Shown here: piece after piece, positions 16,878-26,500 of the stretch
Position numbering within the stretch: the stretch's first letter is position 1
Layout of the letters: each line of letters opens with the position of its first letter
Assembly: GCA_009684525.1 (NCBI GenBank)
Contig: WKKR01000002.1
Span: 992,001-1,056,000 of the forward strand
Source: Geobacter sp.
GTDB lineage: Bacteria; Desulfobacterota; Desulfuromonadia; Geobacterales; DSM-12255
Direction of reading: 5' to 3'
Length of the DNA stretch: 64,000 nucleotides
Translations under genes and position numbers: made by a program
Notes under the pieces: generated by a model
Told to the model about the DNA's origin: nothing
Databases searched by the model: none
What the model saw: only the letters and a program-made list of their open reading frames with translations

Positions 16878-18686
16878 ATGTATTTCAGGGTAATATTCGG
16901 TGTCTTGTGCATGCTCATGTCTGCGGGGATCGTTCAGGCTGCACCTTTCGCGTACATAGCAAACAATACCGATGCCACAGTATCGGTTCTCGATACTGCC
17001 TCCAATACTGTCTCCGCGACCATTGCCGTCGGGCAACAGCCCTACGGCGTGGCGGTCAACGCCATGGGGAGCCGGGTCTACGTATCAAATCAGGCCGACA
17101 AGACGATTTCGGTCATCGATACCATGGACAATTCGGTCAGCACCATCGCTCTTGCGAATACCCCTGGTGGTTTGGCGGTCAATGCCGCGGGAACGCGACT
17201 TTTCGTGGCTGACAATGACGGCGCCACGCTATCGGTCTACAACACTGCGACACAGAGCAAGCTCGCAACCGTCTCCCTCGGCTACAACCTGCCGGACGGT
17301 GTGGCTGTCGGCCCGGCAACAGGCGGCGTTTACTCTGTCTACGTCTCCTGTAACGGCAGCAACAAGGTGGTAGTTGTCGATGCCAATGACGGCACCTCCA
17401 GCTATGCCAAGTCTGCCACCGAATACACCGTCGGTTCCACTGCCAGTCCCGGCCCGAAGGGGCTCGGCGTAACGCCGAATGGTGCCAAGGTCTATGTTGC
17501 CAACTGGACCGAAAGCTCGATTTCGGTCATCAACACCACTACTTCGGGAGTCTCGACGATCGCCTCGGGTTCCGGGGTTGCTGCACTCTCGCTCCCCTTC
17601 GGCGTTGCCGTCAGTCCTGATGGACTCAAGGCGTATGTGAGCAATTCTGGTGCACTTGATAAAGTTTCAGTCATCGATACTGCCAGCGACACTGTCACCG
17701 CTGCCATCTCGGTAGGGCAAGCTCCGATGGGGATAGCCATCAGCCCTAACGGAGCCAAGCTCGTTGCTGCCAATTCCCTTTCAGGGACTGCTTCGGTGAT
17801 CAACCCCGCAACCAACACGGTTTCCGCAACCCCTGCGGTGGGACAGTATCCCAACTCACTCGGCAACTTTGCCGGACCGGTGTTCTTCGACATAACCGCC
17901 ACACCCGGCAGTGGTGGCACTATCAATCCAGTTGAACTCGTGACACGGAATCCTTCCACTGGCGTCATCAAGGCTGCCGGCGGTTTGGACCTGAACGTTG
18001 CGATCACTCCCGACCACAACTATGCCACGACCAGCGTCACGGTCGACAGCGGAAATGTCGGCACGCCGGCAACCTACCTCTTCCCGGCTGTAGCTGCAGC
18101 ACACACCGTCTCTGCCACCTTCAGCAGGACCGCGTGGGACCTGGCCCTCACCAAGATCGGCAATGGAACCGGCAGGGTCGTCAGCAACGTGGGTGGGCTG
18201 GATTGCGGCACCGCCTGCACCGGCCAGACGGTTTCCATCCCCGTAAACACGACCAGTGTCGTACTGACCCCCACGGACGATTCGGGGATGTATTTCATCG
18301 GCTGGAGCGGCGCCTGCACCACGCAACGAAGCGGTGCGGTCACACCTCCTCCCTGCACCATCGATCTCATGGATGCGGACAAGACTGCGACAGCCCGCTT
18401 TGTTCTGCTGCCCGGCGGTCCGGTACGTGTGGGAACAGCCTACTATCAGACTCTGCAGGAAGCGTACGATGCCGCCGCAACCGGTGCCCAGATCGATGTC
18501 CAGACCGCCCAGAGCTTCGCCCTTGCTGCCAACCAGGCAAAAACGGTTACCCTGGTCGGTGGTTGGGCTACTGACTGGGCGTCGGTCCCCGCAGGGAACT
18601 ATGCCACCATCACCGGCAGCTTGACGATTTCCTCGGGCGCGGTTATCATTGGCTCCAGCAGCGGCGGGGCGATCGTCATCAATTAA
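16878..18686 (+). CDS. Secreted YVTN-family beta-propeller protein with cysteine-containing C-terminal domains
   Basis: 602 aa with a signal peptide (to VQA-APFAY). Residues about 23-330 are YVTN-type blades, with repeated 'T..V..TISVGQ.P.GVAV...G..VYVSN....TISVIDT'. After about 335 come two beta repeats of the kind 'G.G.V.S..GGLDCG..CTGQTVSIPVNT..VLTPT...MYFIGWSGACT', with two cysteine pairs, then a parallel-beta-like tail ending in GGAIVIN. No enzyme motif is seen; it is likely a surface or released binding protein. The ribosome site AGGAGGAAG is strong, and a hairpin terminator follows. Confidence 0.8.
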   Translation: MYFRVIFGVLCMLMSAGIVQAAPFAYIANNTDATVSVLDTASNTVSATIAVGQQPYGVAVNAMGSRVYVSNQADKTISVIDTMDNSVSTIALANTPGGLAVNAAGTRLFVADNDGATLSVYNTATQSKLATVSLGYNLPDGVAVGPATGGVYSVYVSCNGSNKVVVVDANDGTSSYAKSATEYTVGSTASPGPKGLGVTPNGAKVYVANWTESSISVINTTTSGVSTIASGSGVAALSLPFGVAVSPDGLKAYVSNSGALDKVSVIDTASDTVTAAISVGQAPMGIAISPNGAKLVAANSLSGTASVINPATNTVSATPAVGQYPNSLGNFAGPVFFDITATPGSGGTINPVELVTRNPSTGVIKAAGGLDLNVAITPDHNYATTSVTVDSGNVGTPATYLFPAVAAAHTVSATFSRTAWDLALTKIGNGTGRVVSNVGGLDCGTACTGQTVSIPVNTTSVVLTPTDDSGMYFIGWSGACTTQRSGAVTPPPCTIDLMDADKTATARFVLLPGGPVRVGTAYYQTLQEAYDAAATGAQIDVQTAQSFALAANQAKTVTLVGGWATDWASVPAGNYATITGSLTISSGAVIIGSSSGGAIVIN

Positions 18687-18708
18687 GAAGATACGTGATG
18701 CAGTCTTC

Positions 18709-18740
18709 AAGGCGGCCATCTTCGGATGCGCCGCCTTTTT
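18709..18740 (+). terminator. Rho-independent terminator after YVTN gene
   Basis: AAGGCGGC pairs with GCCGCCTT, followed by T residues. A terminator with nearly the same arms occurs at 21526-21559. Confidence 0.85.
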
Positions 18741-18763
18741 GATTGCTGCTGCAAGAGGATTCA

Positions 18764-19573
18764 ATGAATTACTTCCGCGTATTCTCGGCGTTCATCGCCG
18801 AACTGGTCACCCGCCGCCAACTCATTCTGGAGATGACGCGGCGCGACTTCAAGAGCAAGTATCTGGGCTCCTATCTCGGCATGCTCTGGGCGTTCGTGCA
18901 TCCGACCGTCTACATCACCATCCTCTGGTTCGTCTTCTCCTTTGTCTTCAAGAGCAAGCCGGTTCAGGACGTCCCCTACGTGCTCTGGCTGGCGTCCGGG
19001 ATCATCCCCTGGTTCTTCTTCAACGACGCCCTTTCCAGCGCCACGGGCGCGATCCTGGATAACTCCTTCATCGTCAAGAAGGTGGCCTTCAGTATCGGGA
19101 TTTTGCCGCTGGTGAGGCTCTTTTCGACGTTGATCATCCATCTCTTCTTTCTGGCCATGATCTTCGTCATGTTTGTCATCAACGGATCCCCGATTTCCAT
19201 TCATAGTATCCAGGTGGTCTACTTCCTTGCCGCATCCCTCATTCTCCTTACCGGCCTCTCCTGGCTCACCTCGTCGGTGATCATCTTTTTCCGCGACATG
19301 GGGCAACTGGTGGCCATGGGTCTGCAGTTTCTCTTCTGGGGCACCCCCATCTTCTGGCCGATCAACCTGGTACCGGCAAAGTATCTTCCTTTCGTCAAGC
19401 TCAATCCCGTGGAGTACATTGTCGAAGGCTACCGCGACAGCCTGATCCACAAGGTCTGGTTCTGGGAGCACCCCTGGCAGACCCTCTATTTCTGGGGGGT
19501 CACCGGGTTGCTGTTCGTGCTGGGGGCGGTGGTTTTTCGCCGACTGCGTCCGCACTTCGCGGATGTGTTGTAG
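18764..19573 (+). CDS. wzm: Polysaccharide ABC exporter, membrane subunit (Wzm type)
   Basis: 269 aa, six predicted helices, of the ABC-2 family that exports O-antigen or capsule (opening ILEMTRRDFKSKYLGSYLGMLW, later FWGTPIFWP and LNPVEYIVEGYRDSL). It would pair with the ATPase at 27953 to flip a lipid-linked glycan across the inner membrane. Such genes are usually adjacent to their ATPase; here 8.4 kb of repeat-bearing and AT-rich DNA lies between. ATG 18764 follows AGAGG. Base composition is like the GC-rich left flank. Confidence 0.92.
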   Translation: MNYFRVFSAFIAELVTRRQLILEMTRRDFKSKYLGSYLGMLWAFVHPTVYITILWFVFSFVFKSKPVQDVPYVLWLASGIIPWFFFNDALSSATGAILDNSFIVKKVAFSIGILPLVRLFSTLIIHLFFLAMIFVMFVINGSPISIHSIQVVYFLAASLILLTGLSWLTSSVIIFFRDMGQLVAMGLQFLFWGTPIFWPINLVPAKYLPFVKLNPVEYIVEGYRDSLIHKVWFWEHPWQTLYFWGVTGLLFVLGAVVFRRLRPHFADVL

Positions 19574-19578
19574 ACTTT

Positions 19579-19609
19579 AGCCACGGATAACACGGATGGC
19601 CACGGATAA
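19579..19609. repeat. ACACGGAT-type repeat overlapping the nuclease start codon
   Basis: AGCCACGGATAACACGGATG and then GCCACGGATAAC form direct copies of the motif found three times downstream (20011-20361). The ATG of the next gene is inside this repeat, so its first residues (MATDN) are repeat-encoded. Confidence 0.85.
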
Positions 19610-19988
19610 CAGCAAACCAAATTCTCTAATTGCAGATGAAATCACCTCAAGAATAATTGGGGCGATCTACGAGGTTCATTCCATATTGTGGCCGGGCTTC
19701 CTTGAAACCGTTTATCAAAAGGCGTTGGTCAAGGAACTGCGTCTGCGGGGTGTGGTGCTTGAAGAGCAGAAAGAGCTTCGTGTGCTGTATAAAGGTGAAG
19801 ATGTCGGTTTGTATTTCCCGGACATTCTTGTTGAGGGTGAAGTAATTGTCGAATTGAAAGCTGTGGATGTTTTAAAGCCTGTACATCAGGCGCAATTGTT
19901 AAACTACTTGAAGGCTACCGGAATACGAGTTGGCCTTCTTGTTAACTTTGGCACTTCCCGTGCCGAATTTAAAAGATTAGTTTTATGA
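19596..19988 (+). CDS. GxxExxY protein, PD-(D/E)XK nuclease superfamily
   Basis: 130 aa, the full usual length. The name motif reads G34-F-L-E37-T-V-Y40, and a nuclease-like core reads P75-D76...E86-L-K88. The family is assigned to the PD-(D/E)XK fold but its role is unknown. There is no ribosome site, and the start codon is within an ACACGGAT repeat. Three hairpin units of the same repeat follow the stop codon. It is inserted between wzm and the AT-rich island, so it looks like a mobile or selfish cassette rather than part of polysaccharide synthesis. This resembles the association of REP hairpins with their transposases, but that comparison is an inference. Confidence 0.88.
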   Translation: MATDNSKPNSLIADEITSRIIGAIYEVHSILWPGFLETVYQKALVKELRLRGVVLEEQKELRVLYKGEDVGLYFPDILVEGEVIVELKAVDVLKPVHQAQLLNYLKATGIRVGLLVNFGTSRAEFKRLVL

Positions 19989-20010
19989 GGGACATCCGTA
20001 GTGGAAAAAG

Positions 20011-20361
20011 CATGAGCCACGGATTACACGGATTTTCACGGATGTAAGCTTTAACCCCAAAAAGATGTTATCCGTGTCCATCCGTGACATCTGTGGCCAA
20101 CGGTTTGAAGGTTTTGAGATTAAAAAACATGAGCCACGGATTACACGGATTTTCACGGATGTAAGCTTTAACCCAAAAAAGATGTTTAATGGGTTTATCC
20201 GTGTCCATCCGTGACATCGGTGGCTAACGGTTTGAAGGTTTTGAGATTAAAAAGCATGAGCCACGGATTACACGGATTTTCACGGATGTAAGCTTTAACC
20301 CCAAAAGATGTTATCCGTGTCCATCCGTGACATCAGTGGCTGAAGGTTTGAAGGATTTGAG
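20011..20361. repeat. Three tandem hairpin units downstream of the GxxExxY gene
   Basis: Units are 20011-20127 (117 bp), 20128-20254 (127 bp, with about 10 extra bases in the loop) and 20255-20361 (about 107 bp). Each starts ATGAGCCACGGATTACACGG, continues with another CACGGAT, then a loop with GTAAGCTTTAACCC, and then the near-inverse TTATCCGTGTCCATCCGTGA, closed by TGTGGC or GTGGCT. The arms give an imperfect stem of about 28 bp. A spacer resembling ACGGTTTGAAGGTTTTGAG follows each. No CRISPR-like variable spacers are present. Confidence 0.92.
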
Positions 20362-20747
20362 TTTATCTGCGTCCATCTGCGGTCATCTGCGGTTCCATGT
20401 TGTGTTATTTGGTTTTGGTTTTGATTTTGCATAAAAATGTGTACAGGTCACCAGAGTAGTTAAGAAAACAGTTGGCAGGATACAAGCCTAAGTTCAGTTT
20501 TCGGCACAGAGTGTACACAGAGAGGAAGTCAAGGCAACGAATAGGGACCGATAGCAGGCAATAGGCTGCTTGAGCGCTCAGTGAATTAACGGGCGGCTCC
20601 GTGGTAACGCGACATGCAGGGGGTCATTCTCAGGATTTTTGTTTAGAAGTTTTCATAAATCTGCTAAAGTTGCGGTTGATTTCGGCGGAAGATTAAATAA
20701 AACGAGAACAAGATCAATATCAGACGCGTACAAAGGAGGCATTCACA
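20362..20747. other. Intergenic stretch with further short repeat motifs
   Basis: No gene is seen. At 20362-20397 an ATCTGCG motif recurs three times (ATCTGCGTCCATCTGCGG, then TCATCTGCGG), and GGCACAGAGTGTACACAGAG lies at about 20503. Both are of the same low-complexity style as the ACACGGAT units and seem part of the same repeat-rich zone. Nearer the next gene, AT content rises. A possible promoter is TTGCGG (20670) with TAAATA 18 bases downstream. Confidence 0.45.
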
Positions 20748-21416
20748 ATGCGGAAGATGATCACGAGTATAGCGACAATTCTGGCAGTATCGGCATTGAT
20801 GGTTGGGGCTGCAAGTGCGGCGGATAAGTTGGTGGTGAAGGGGACTAATGGCACAGACACAGTCTTTGCTGTAAGTGACACAGGCGTGCTCACATTGGGC
20901 GCTTCAGCATTTACTCCAGATGCTAATGCGAAAATTCACGTAAAACAGGCAAAAAGTGGTGTTGTTGCATTGCGTGTTGAAAACCCCAATATCTTTAATG
21001 CCAATGATGCAGCAGCTCAAGAGCAATTTGTCCTTGGACCCGCCGGGCAAGAACATATTATTTTTCAGGTTTTGTCTGATAGTGTGCCTGGATATGGTGT
21101 TCCTGGGGTAAGTGGTACTGCTTTAATGAACTGTTACACTCATGATTTTTATATTAGGACAAACGCGCAAAACGTGTTTAAGCTTTTTAAAAGTGGTGCA
21201 GTCGCAGATACGTTAGTTTTGAAAAATGGGAACGTTGGAGTTGGTACTGCATCTCCGACCCATAAGTTAGAAGTTGCGAGTGGTACGATAGCAATTTCTC
21301 CGGCAACGACGACTACTGCTCCGACAGCAGGTGCGGCAGATGCATTACCCGCTACACCAGCAGGTTACATGACTATTACGGTGAATGGAGTTGATAGAAA
21401 GATTCCATATTATTGA
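20748..21416 (+). CDS. Secreted protein with phage-fibre-like GVGTxSPxxKLEV motif
   Basis: 222 aa with a clear signal peptide (MRKMITSIATILAVSALMVGAASA). The mature part opens with ADKLVVKGTNGTDTVFAVSDTGVLTLG and near residue 165 carries NGNVGVGTASPTHKLEV, a motif common in phage tail fibres and surface proteins. It ends with a T/A/P-rich linker and VNGVDRKIPYY. No enzyme site is seen. The ribosome site AAAGGAGG is strong. It is monocistronic and ends at a hairpin terminator. Its base composition is intermediate and becomes AT-rich, as in the island that follows. Function unknown; surface location inferred. Confidence 0.7.
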   Translation: MRKMITSIATILAVSALMVGAASAADKLVVKGTNGTDTVFAVSDTGVLTLGASAFTPDANAKIHVKQAKSGVVALRVENPNIFNANDAAAQEQFVLGPAGQEHIIFQVLSDSVPGYGVPGVSGTALMNCYTHDFYIRTNAQNVFKLFKSGAVADTLVLKNGNVGVGTASPTHKLEVASGTIAISPATTTTAPTAGAADALPATPAGYMTITVNGVDRKIPYY

Positions 21417-21525
21417 TTTATGTGATGTCATAACTTATATCCAGCAAAAAATGTAAGCGAGAATTGATAGTAATTGAGTGTTTTATTGGCGTAGATTTTT
21501 TAGGATCTTAGTTCCTCATTAGCTT

Positions 21526-21559
21526 AAAGGCGGCCATCATTGTGTGTGCCGCCTTTTTT
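21526..21559 (+). terminator. Rho-independent terminator
   Basis: AAAGGCGGC pairs with GCCGCCTTT around a 12-14 base loop and is followed by T residues. The arms match the terminator at 18709. Confidence 0.8.
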
Positions 21560-21605
21560 ATAGCAATAAAACTTATCGAATCCGTTATTCGATATTAGGG
21601 TGTAT

Positions 21606-22808
21606 ATGCAATCATACCGCTATGTTATATTGGGCGCAGGGCCCTCTGGGCTCAGTTTTGCGCATACACTCCTGAGGCATGGGGAAACTTCATTTGTTGT
21701 CCTTGAGAAGGAGGCTACGCCAGGTGGGCTCTGTCGCAGTTGTGTAGTGGATGGTGCTCCTTTAGACATTGGAGGGGGCCATTTCCTTGATACAAAGCGT
21801 TGCGATGTTTTGGACTTTGTTTATTCATTTATGCCTAAAACAGAATGGTGTGAATATGAGCGGATATCTCGAATAATAATTAATGGTCATAGTGTAGATT
21901 ATCCTTTAGAAGCAAATATCTGGCAGTTTCCTCATGAAATTCAATTAGATTACCTTGAATCTATTTCTAAGGCTGGGTCTGTATGTGGTCAACAAATGCC
22001 GTTAGGTTTTAGGGATTGGGTGTATTGGAAGCTTGGGAGCAGGATTGCCGAAGATTACATGCTTCCATATAACCAAAAACTTTGGTCTATCGATCTTTCA
22101 AAGTTGGGGACATATTGGTTATATAAATTACCTGAAGTGTCTTTTCGAGATACGTTACGCAGTTGTTTAGAAAAAAAATCAACGGGGAAAATACCCGCTC
22201 ACAGTCGATTTCTGTATCCATCTAGTTTTGGTTATGGAGAGATTTGGAGCAGGATGGGAAAAGCACTTGGTAATCATTTGCTTACCTCAAGCCCTATAAC
22301 TAGTATTGACGTAAATAACCTTATAATTAATGATCACTTCAAAGCTGACATGATAATTAATACTGTGCCATGGACTTCGATTTGCAAAATATCAGACTTA
22401 CCTTCAACTATTGTTAGTGCAATAAGGGAGTTGGAGTATACCTCAATAACGATTGATTATTATCCAGATAATTTAAACACGGATGCTCACTGGATATACA
22501 ATCCTGATATGAGTAAATCTTTTCATCGTATTCTGTGTCGGAATAATTTTTTGCATGGGAGTATGGGGCATTGGACTGAAACTAATTCGGCTCGTTCAAT
22601 CCAATCTGTCAATTGGCAATATATAAATGAATATGCTTACCCGGTAAATTTGATAAACAAGCCTAGGGTGATTAATGAAATATTGTCTTGGGGCCGTAGC
22701 GTCAATATCGTTGGTTTAGGAAGATGGGGGACGTGGGAGCATATGAATTCTGACGTTGCCGTAGCAAATGCGATCGAAGTTGCGCGTAGCTTGGTGGCTG
22801 GGATGTAG
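21606..22808 (+). CDS. FAD-dependent oxidoreductase, UDP-galactopyranose mutase/amine-oxidase-like
   Basis: 400 aa. N-terminal dinucleotide fold YVILGAGPSGLSFAHTLL with the second FAD motif around VVLEKEATPGGLCRS, then LDIGGGHFLD. The C-terminal FAD contact is VGLGRWGTWEHMNSDVAVANA. The fold is that of UDP-galactopyranose mutase and the HemG-like amine oxidases; genes of this type are common in polysaccharide clusters, so a sugar-nucleotide mutase or oxidoreductase role is inferred. ATG 21606 is preferred to GTG 21600 because AGGG lies at the correct distance. This is the first gene of the strongly AT-rich island. Confidence 0.75.
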   Translation: MQSYRYVILGAGPSGLSFAHTLLRHGETSFVVLEKEATPGGLCRSCVVDGAPLDIGGGHFLDTKRCDVLDFVYSFMPKTEWCEYERISRIIINGHSVDYPLEANIWQFPHEIQLDYLESISKAGSVCGQQMPLGFRDWVYWKLGSRIAEDYMLPYNQKLWSIDLSKLGTYWLYKLPEVSFRDTLRSCLEKKSTGKIPAHSRFLYPSSFGYGEIWSRMGKALGNHLLTSSPITSIDVNNLIINDHFKADMIINTVPWTSICKISDLPSTIVSAIRELEYTSITIDYYPDNLNTDAHWIYNPDMSKSFHRILCRNNFLHGSMGHWTETNSARSIQSVNWQYINEYAYPVNLINKPRVINEILSWGRSVNIVGLGRWGTWEHMNSDVAVANAIEVARSLVAGM

Positions 22809-22811
22809 TGT

Positions 22812-23498
22812 ATGAAAATATCATTGTGTTTATTGGTATGGAATGAATTAGAGGGGTGCAGGCATGATGTCCCACTGCTACCTCTCGGGGAATTTGATCA
22901 AGTTTTTGCTGTTGATGGAGGAAGTACTGACGGTTCAGTTGAGTATTTAGAATCTCAAGGGATTAGGGTTTTTCAGCAACCGAAGAAAGGTTTGAATGCA
23001 GCTTATATTCATGCTGTTGACTGTTGTTCTGGTGACGCGATGGTTGTTTTTCTTCCGAAGGGGACAATTGATCCTTCTACCCTTAAAAATTTTAGACCAT
23101 TGTTAGAGGGTGGATACGATTTAGTGGTTGCAAGTCGGAAAATTGAGGGGGGAAGGAACGAGGAGGACAGTAAGATATTTAAACCTCGTAAATGGGGGGT
23201 ATTGTGTTTAGCATTTTTTGCTTCATTGCTCTGGCGTAGAGAAGGCTGCTTCATACGAGATGTCTTACATGGATATAAAGGTTTTTCAGTCGAAGGGTTT
23301 AGGCGAATAGCGCCTTTGGCTCATGGTTTGTCGATTGATATTGAAATGGTTATTCGCGCGTATAAACTGCGTCTAAAAAGAATTGAATTTCCTGTCAGCG
23401 AGATTGAACGCCCTCATGGAGAAACTCGCTTTAAAATCCTACCTACTGGTATAAAGCTTCTTAAGTATCTTTGGGAAGAAATAAACAGAAGGAATTAA
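22812..23498 (+). CDS. Family 2 glycosyltransferase
   Basis: 228 aa, a short GT2. Opens KISLCLLVWNELEGC, then AVDGGSTDGSVEYLESQGIRV (nucleotide-binding region, about 36-56). The usual DxD region is replaced by VVFLPKGTIDPS (about 78-89), so the metal-binding aspartates are not typical. It later has HGYKGFSVEGFRRIAPL and IEFPVSEIERPHGETRFK, found in polyprenyl-phosphate sugar transferases. It lies three bases after the FAD enzyme gene and is surely in the same operon. Confidence 0.75.
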   Translation: MKISLCLLVWNELEGCRHDVPLLPLGEFDQVFAVDGGSTDGSVEYLESQGIRVFQQPKKGLNAAYIHAVDCCSGDAMVVFLPKGTIDPSTLKNFRPLLEGGYDLVVASRKIEGGRNEEDSKIFKPRKWGVLCLAFFASLLWRREGCFIRDVLHGYKGFSVEGFRRIAPLAHGLSIDIEMVIRAYKLRLKRIEFPVSEIERPHGETRFKILPTGIKLLKYLWEEINRRN

Positions 23499-23502
23499 TT
23501 TT

Positions 23503-26500
23503 ATGAGGTTGAATATATGCTTTATATTTGAATATCTTATCAAAAGATTATCTATCTTATCGATATTAGGCCCATATGTAATAATCACTTCATTGTTGTT
23601 TTCAAGTCTGTTGTCATTATCACTTCTAATCTCACGATTTCAATTAAAAATAAATCAAACATACACTGATTTTATTGTTGGTAGTATCGCATGGTCCGAT
23701 GCATCTAAAACAATTGAATACTACGCCTACATAATATTCATACTTGTCTTTACATCCAATATTTTTTTTGTGGCATATGTTTTTAGAAGATTAACGGATA
23801 AATTATGCAATACGAATAGTGTGGATGCAATTAACTCAGTGTTTATTTTGCCTATTGGTTGTTTTGTATTATGGTTCGGTAATTACATGGTTAGCAGTCA
23901 CTCCCGCACTGATTATCTTGCAATGACTCTAGTTGTGTATGCAGGCGTGATGTTCACATTGATGAATTTAATCAAATACAGAAAACAGCTTGATAGGGAT
24001 AGTGTAATTTGTGTAACTGGGTTGGTAGTAGCATTTTTGATAATGGTTCCATTGATAGGCATATCTTTTTTTATGGTGATCGCGAGAGCGTTAACACTAT
24101 ATGATATTAAAATAATGAGTAGTATTTGTGGATTAATATCATCAAATACTGCAATCGTATTGCTTAGCTTGTTATTTGCGGCGGCAGTTGTAATTCAGTT
24201 AATGTTCATAACTAATATTTCACTGAATTGCTTTAAGGTAAGTCTGACAAAGGCAATAGTTATTATGCAATATCCATTGCCTTTATTAATATTCGTATTA
24301 ATCCCGCCGGTGTGGAAAGCAAATGGCAGTTTGATGTATGGTTATAACGCATCCGGTTTCTTGTTATTTTGTTTAGTTGTGTATGTTTTAATTTCGTGGA
24401 GAGCGATATTTAATAAATTTCGAAAAATTAAATTATCGAATAAATGGTCAGACGCTTGGCCTTCTGATGTGCTGGATTCACTGGCAGTAATTGCAGTTCT
24501 TGTTTCGATGCGTATGCCAGCAATTGGTGTGCAATACGCTCGGGATGATTATCATATGGGAGAGTGGTACCTCCCTTGGCAGCAGCTAATACAATTTGGA
24601 GAGCTGCCTTTTGTTGACCTCAACTATCCTCACGGTTTTGTTCATCTTCTGCATGGGATGTTTTCATGGGCATTCTTTGACGGGTCTGCAGCATCCTTTA
24701 TCCCAGCGGATTCAATCTTGTTTGCAACCGCAATAGGGTTAACCTACATTGCTTTCTCAGGCGTTATTGGGCCAATTTATGCTTTTATTGTTTTAGTGAC
24801 ATTCCCATTCCCAACAAATTACCACAATTTCTGGTTCATATCGCCACTATTACTGTTTTTAATAAATAAAAGAATGTTGCTGAATCCATTTAAGTGGTTG
24901 CTGGTCTGGTATGTTGGGTCAATTTTATTGATATTGTATGCTATGTCAACGGGAGTGCCATTTGCTATAGCTTCCTTCCCTGTAGCATGCTTTATGTTTT
25001 ATCAGGCATGGCAATTAAATAGGTATAAATTATTATATTCAATTTTAATATTTATGATAATTAGCTTAATAGCTTGCATTGTCACCCCATTTGCTAGTGT
25101 AATATACTATCTTCTCGTGTATTTAAGAGATAATTCATCTGTAAATAGTGTTGCAAATGGAATATCTTGGCTTGCCTCAATCGGTACTGGTATATCATCT
25201 GGTAAAGGAATATTTAGTGACGGAATAATATGGGAAATAATGAGAGTAGGATGGATATTAGTAGCAGTACTTATTTTGTATTTAATGTTACGCGAATTTT
25301 CTAATGGTGTTGGGGGAGCCTCTACGCAGAAAGTAATTTGTTTCTTTATTCTTTTTGGGTTTCTCATGATATTGTCTATATATAGTCTTGGACGGATTGA
25401 TGAAGGATTTTCCAGAACTGGTGCAGTGACAGTATTTATTGTTTCACTTACACTACCACTTTACATATCATTGTATCAATATGTGCATAATAAAACTAAT
25501 CTGTGGATTATCTGCTTGCTGTTTGGCGCTGTGGGAAATGGGTTGGTAGGGCGTACTTTGCCAAACATAATAAATATCGCGAATAATCCATTTACAATAG
25601 TCAATCTTACTGACGATCAATTCCAACGCTTAAATTCTCAGCAAATGCTGCCAAGACTTGGAAATGTATTGCTCGAAGAAAATAGGCTGGAATCTTTAGT
25701 TAGATTAAAAAAACATTTTGATGAATTGCTGAAGCCAGGAGTAACATTTCTCGACCTAAGTGGTCATTCTGCCTATTATTTTTATTTTAATTTGCCAGTA
25801 ATAATGCAGGAAGCGGCTTTTTATAATGCTTCTTCGGCTAAAATGCAAAAAAGGATTCTCTCCCGAATAATGTCTAATCCACCAATGGTAGTGCTTATTG
25901 ATGGAAATATTAATCAACATGATGGGGGGAGTGCTTCATTGAGGGCTAATCTGATTTATAGGTATTTTTGTCTCAATTATTTGCCACTTAAGCGAGGGGA
26001 GTATATCTTTCTAGTTAAACCAGATTATGCAAGAGAGTTCCCCTTTTGGGGATGTTCCGACGAAATCTTTGCTGAAGTCCAGGAAATTTGTACGACTGCT
26101 AAACGTGGGATAATAAACAAAAGATTAATATCAATTAAAGTATTGGGCAACGAGCTGATTAACGATATTTCGCATGGAGATTATTTAGTATTTAGAGGGA
26201 AGTATAAAGGTAAAATCATTGAAATCACGAATAGAGCAATTGTCGTTGAATTGGATAAGTCATTGACTGATATTGTTTATGGAGTTCAGAAGGTTAAAGT
26301 TCAGCGAAGCGTTAGTTTAACTGCTCGAATGCCTCGAACTCGTGAAAATGAACTCATATTGCTTGATAAATCGTTTAAAATTGACTCATTGTTAAAAATA
26401 CCGATTGCTTGGGGTAGATCATGGTACTCATTGTCTTCTAAATTAGAGCAAGTCTATCATTCAGACCATAATAATCCTGGTCAAAAAATTATTATTAATA

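Noticed and set aside
20011-20361. CRISPR array
   Set aside because: The units are long hairpins of 107-127 bp with constant rather than variable spacers, and no cas genes are present.
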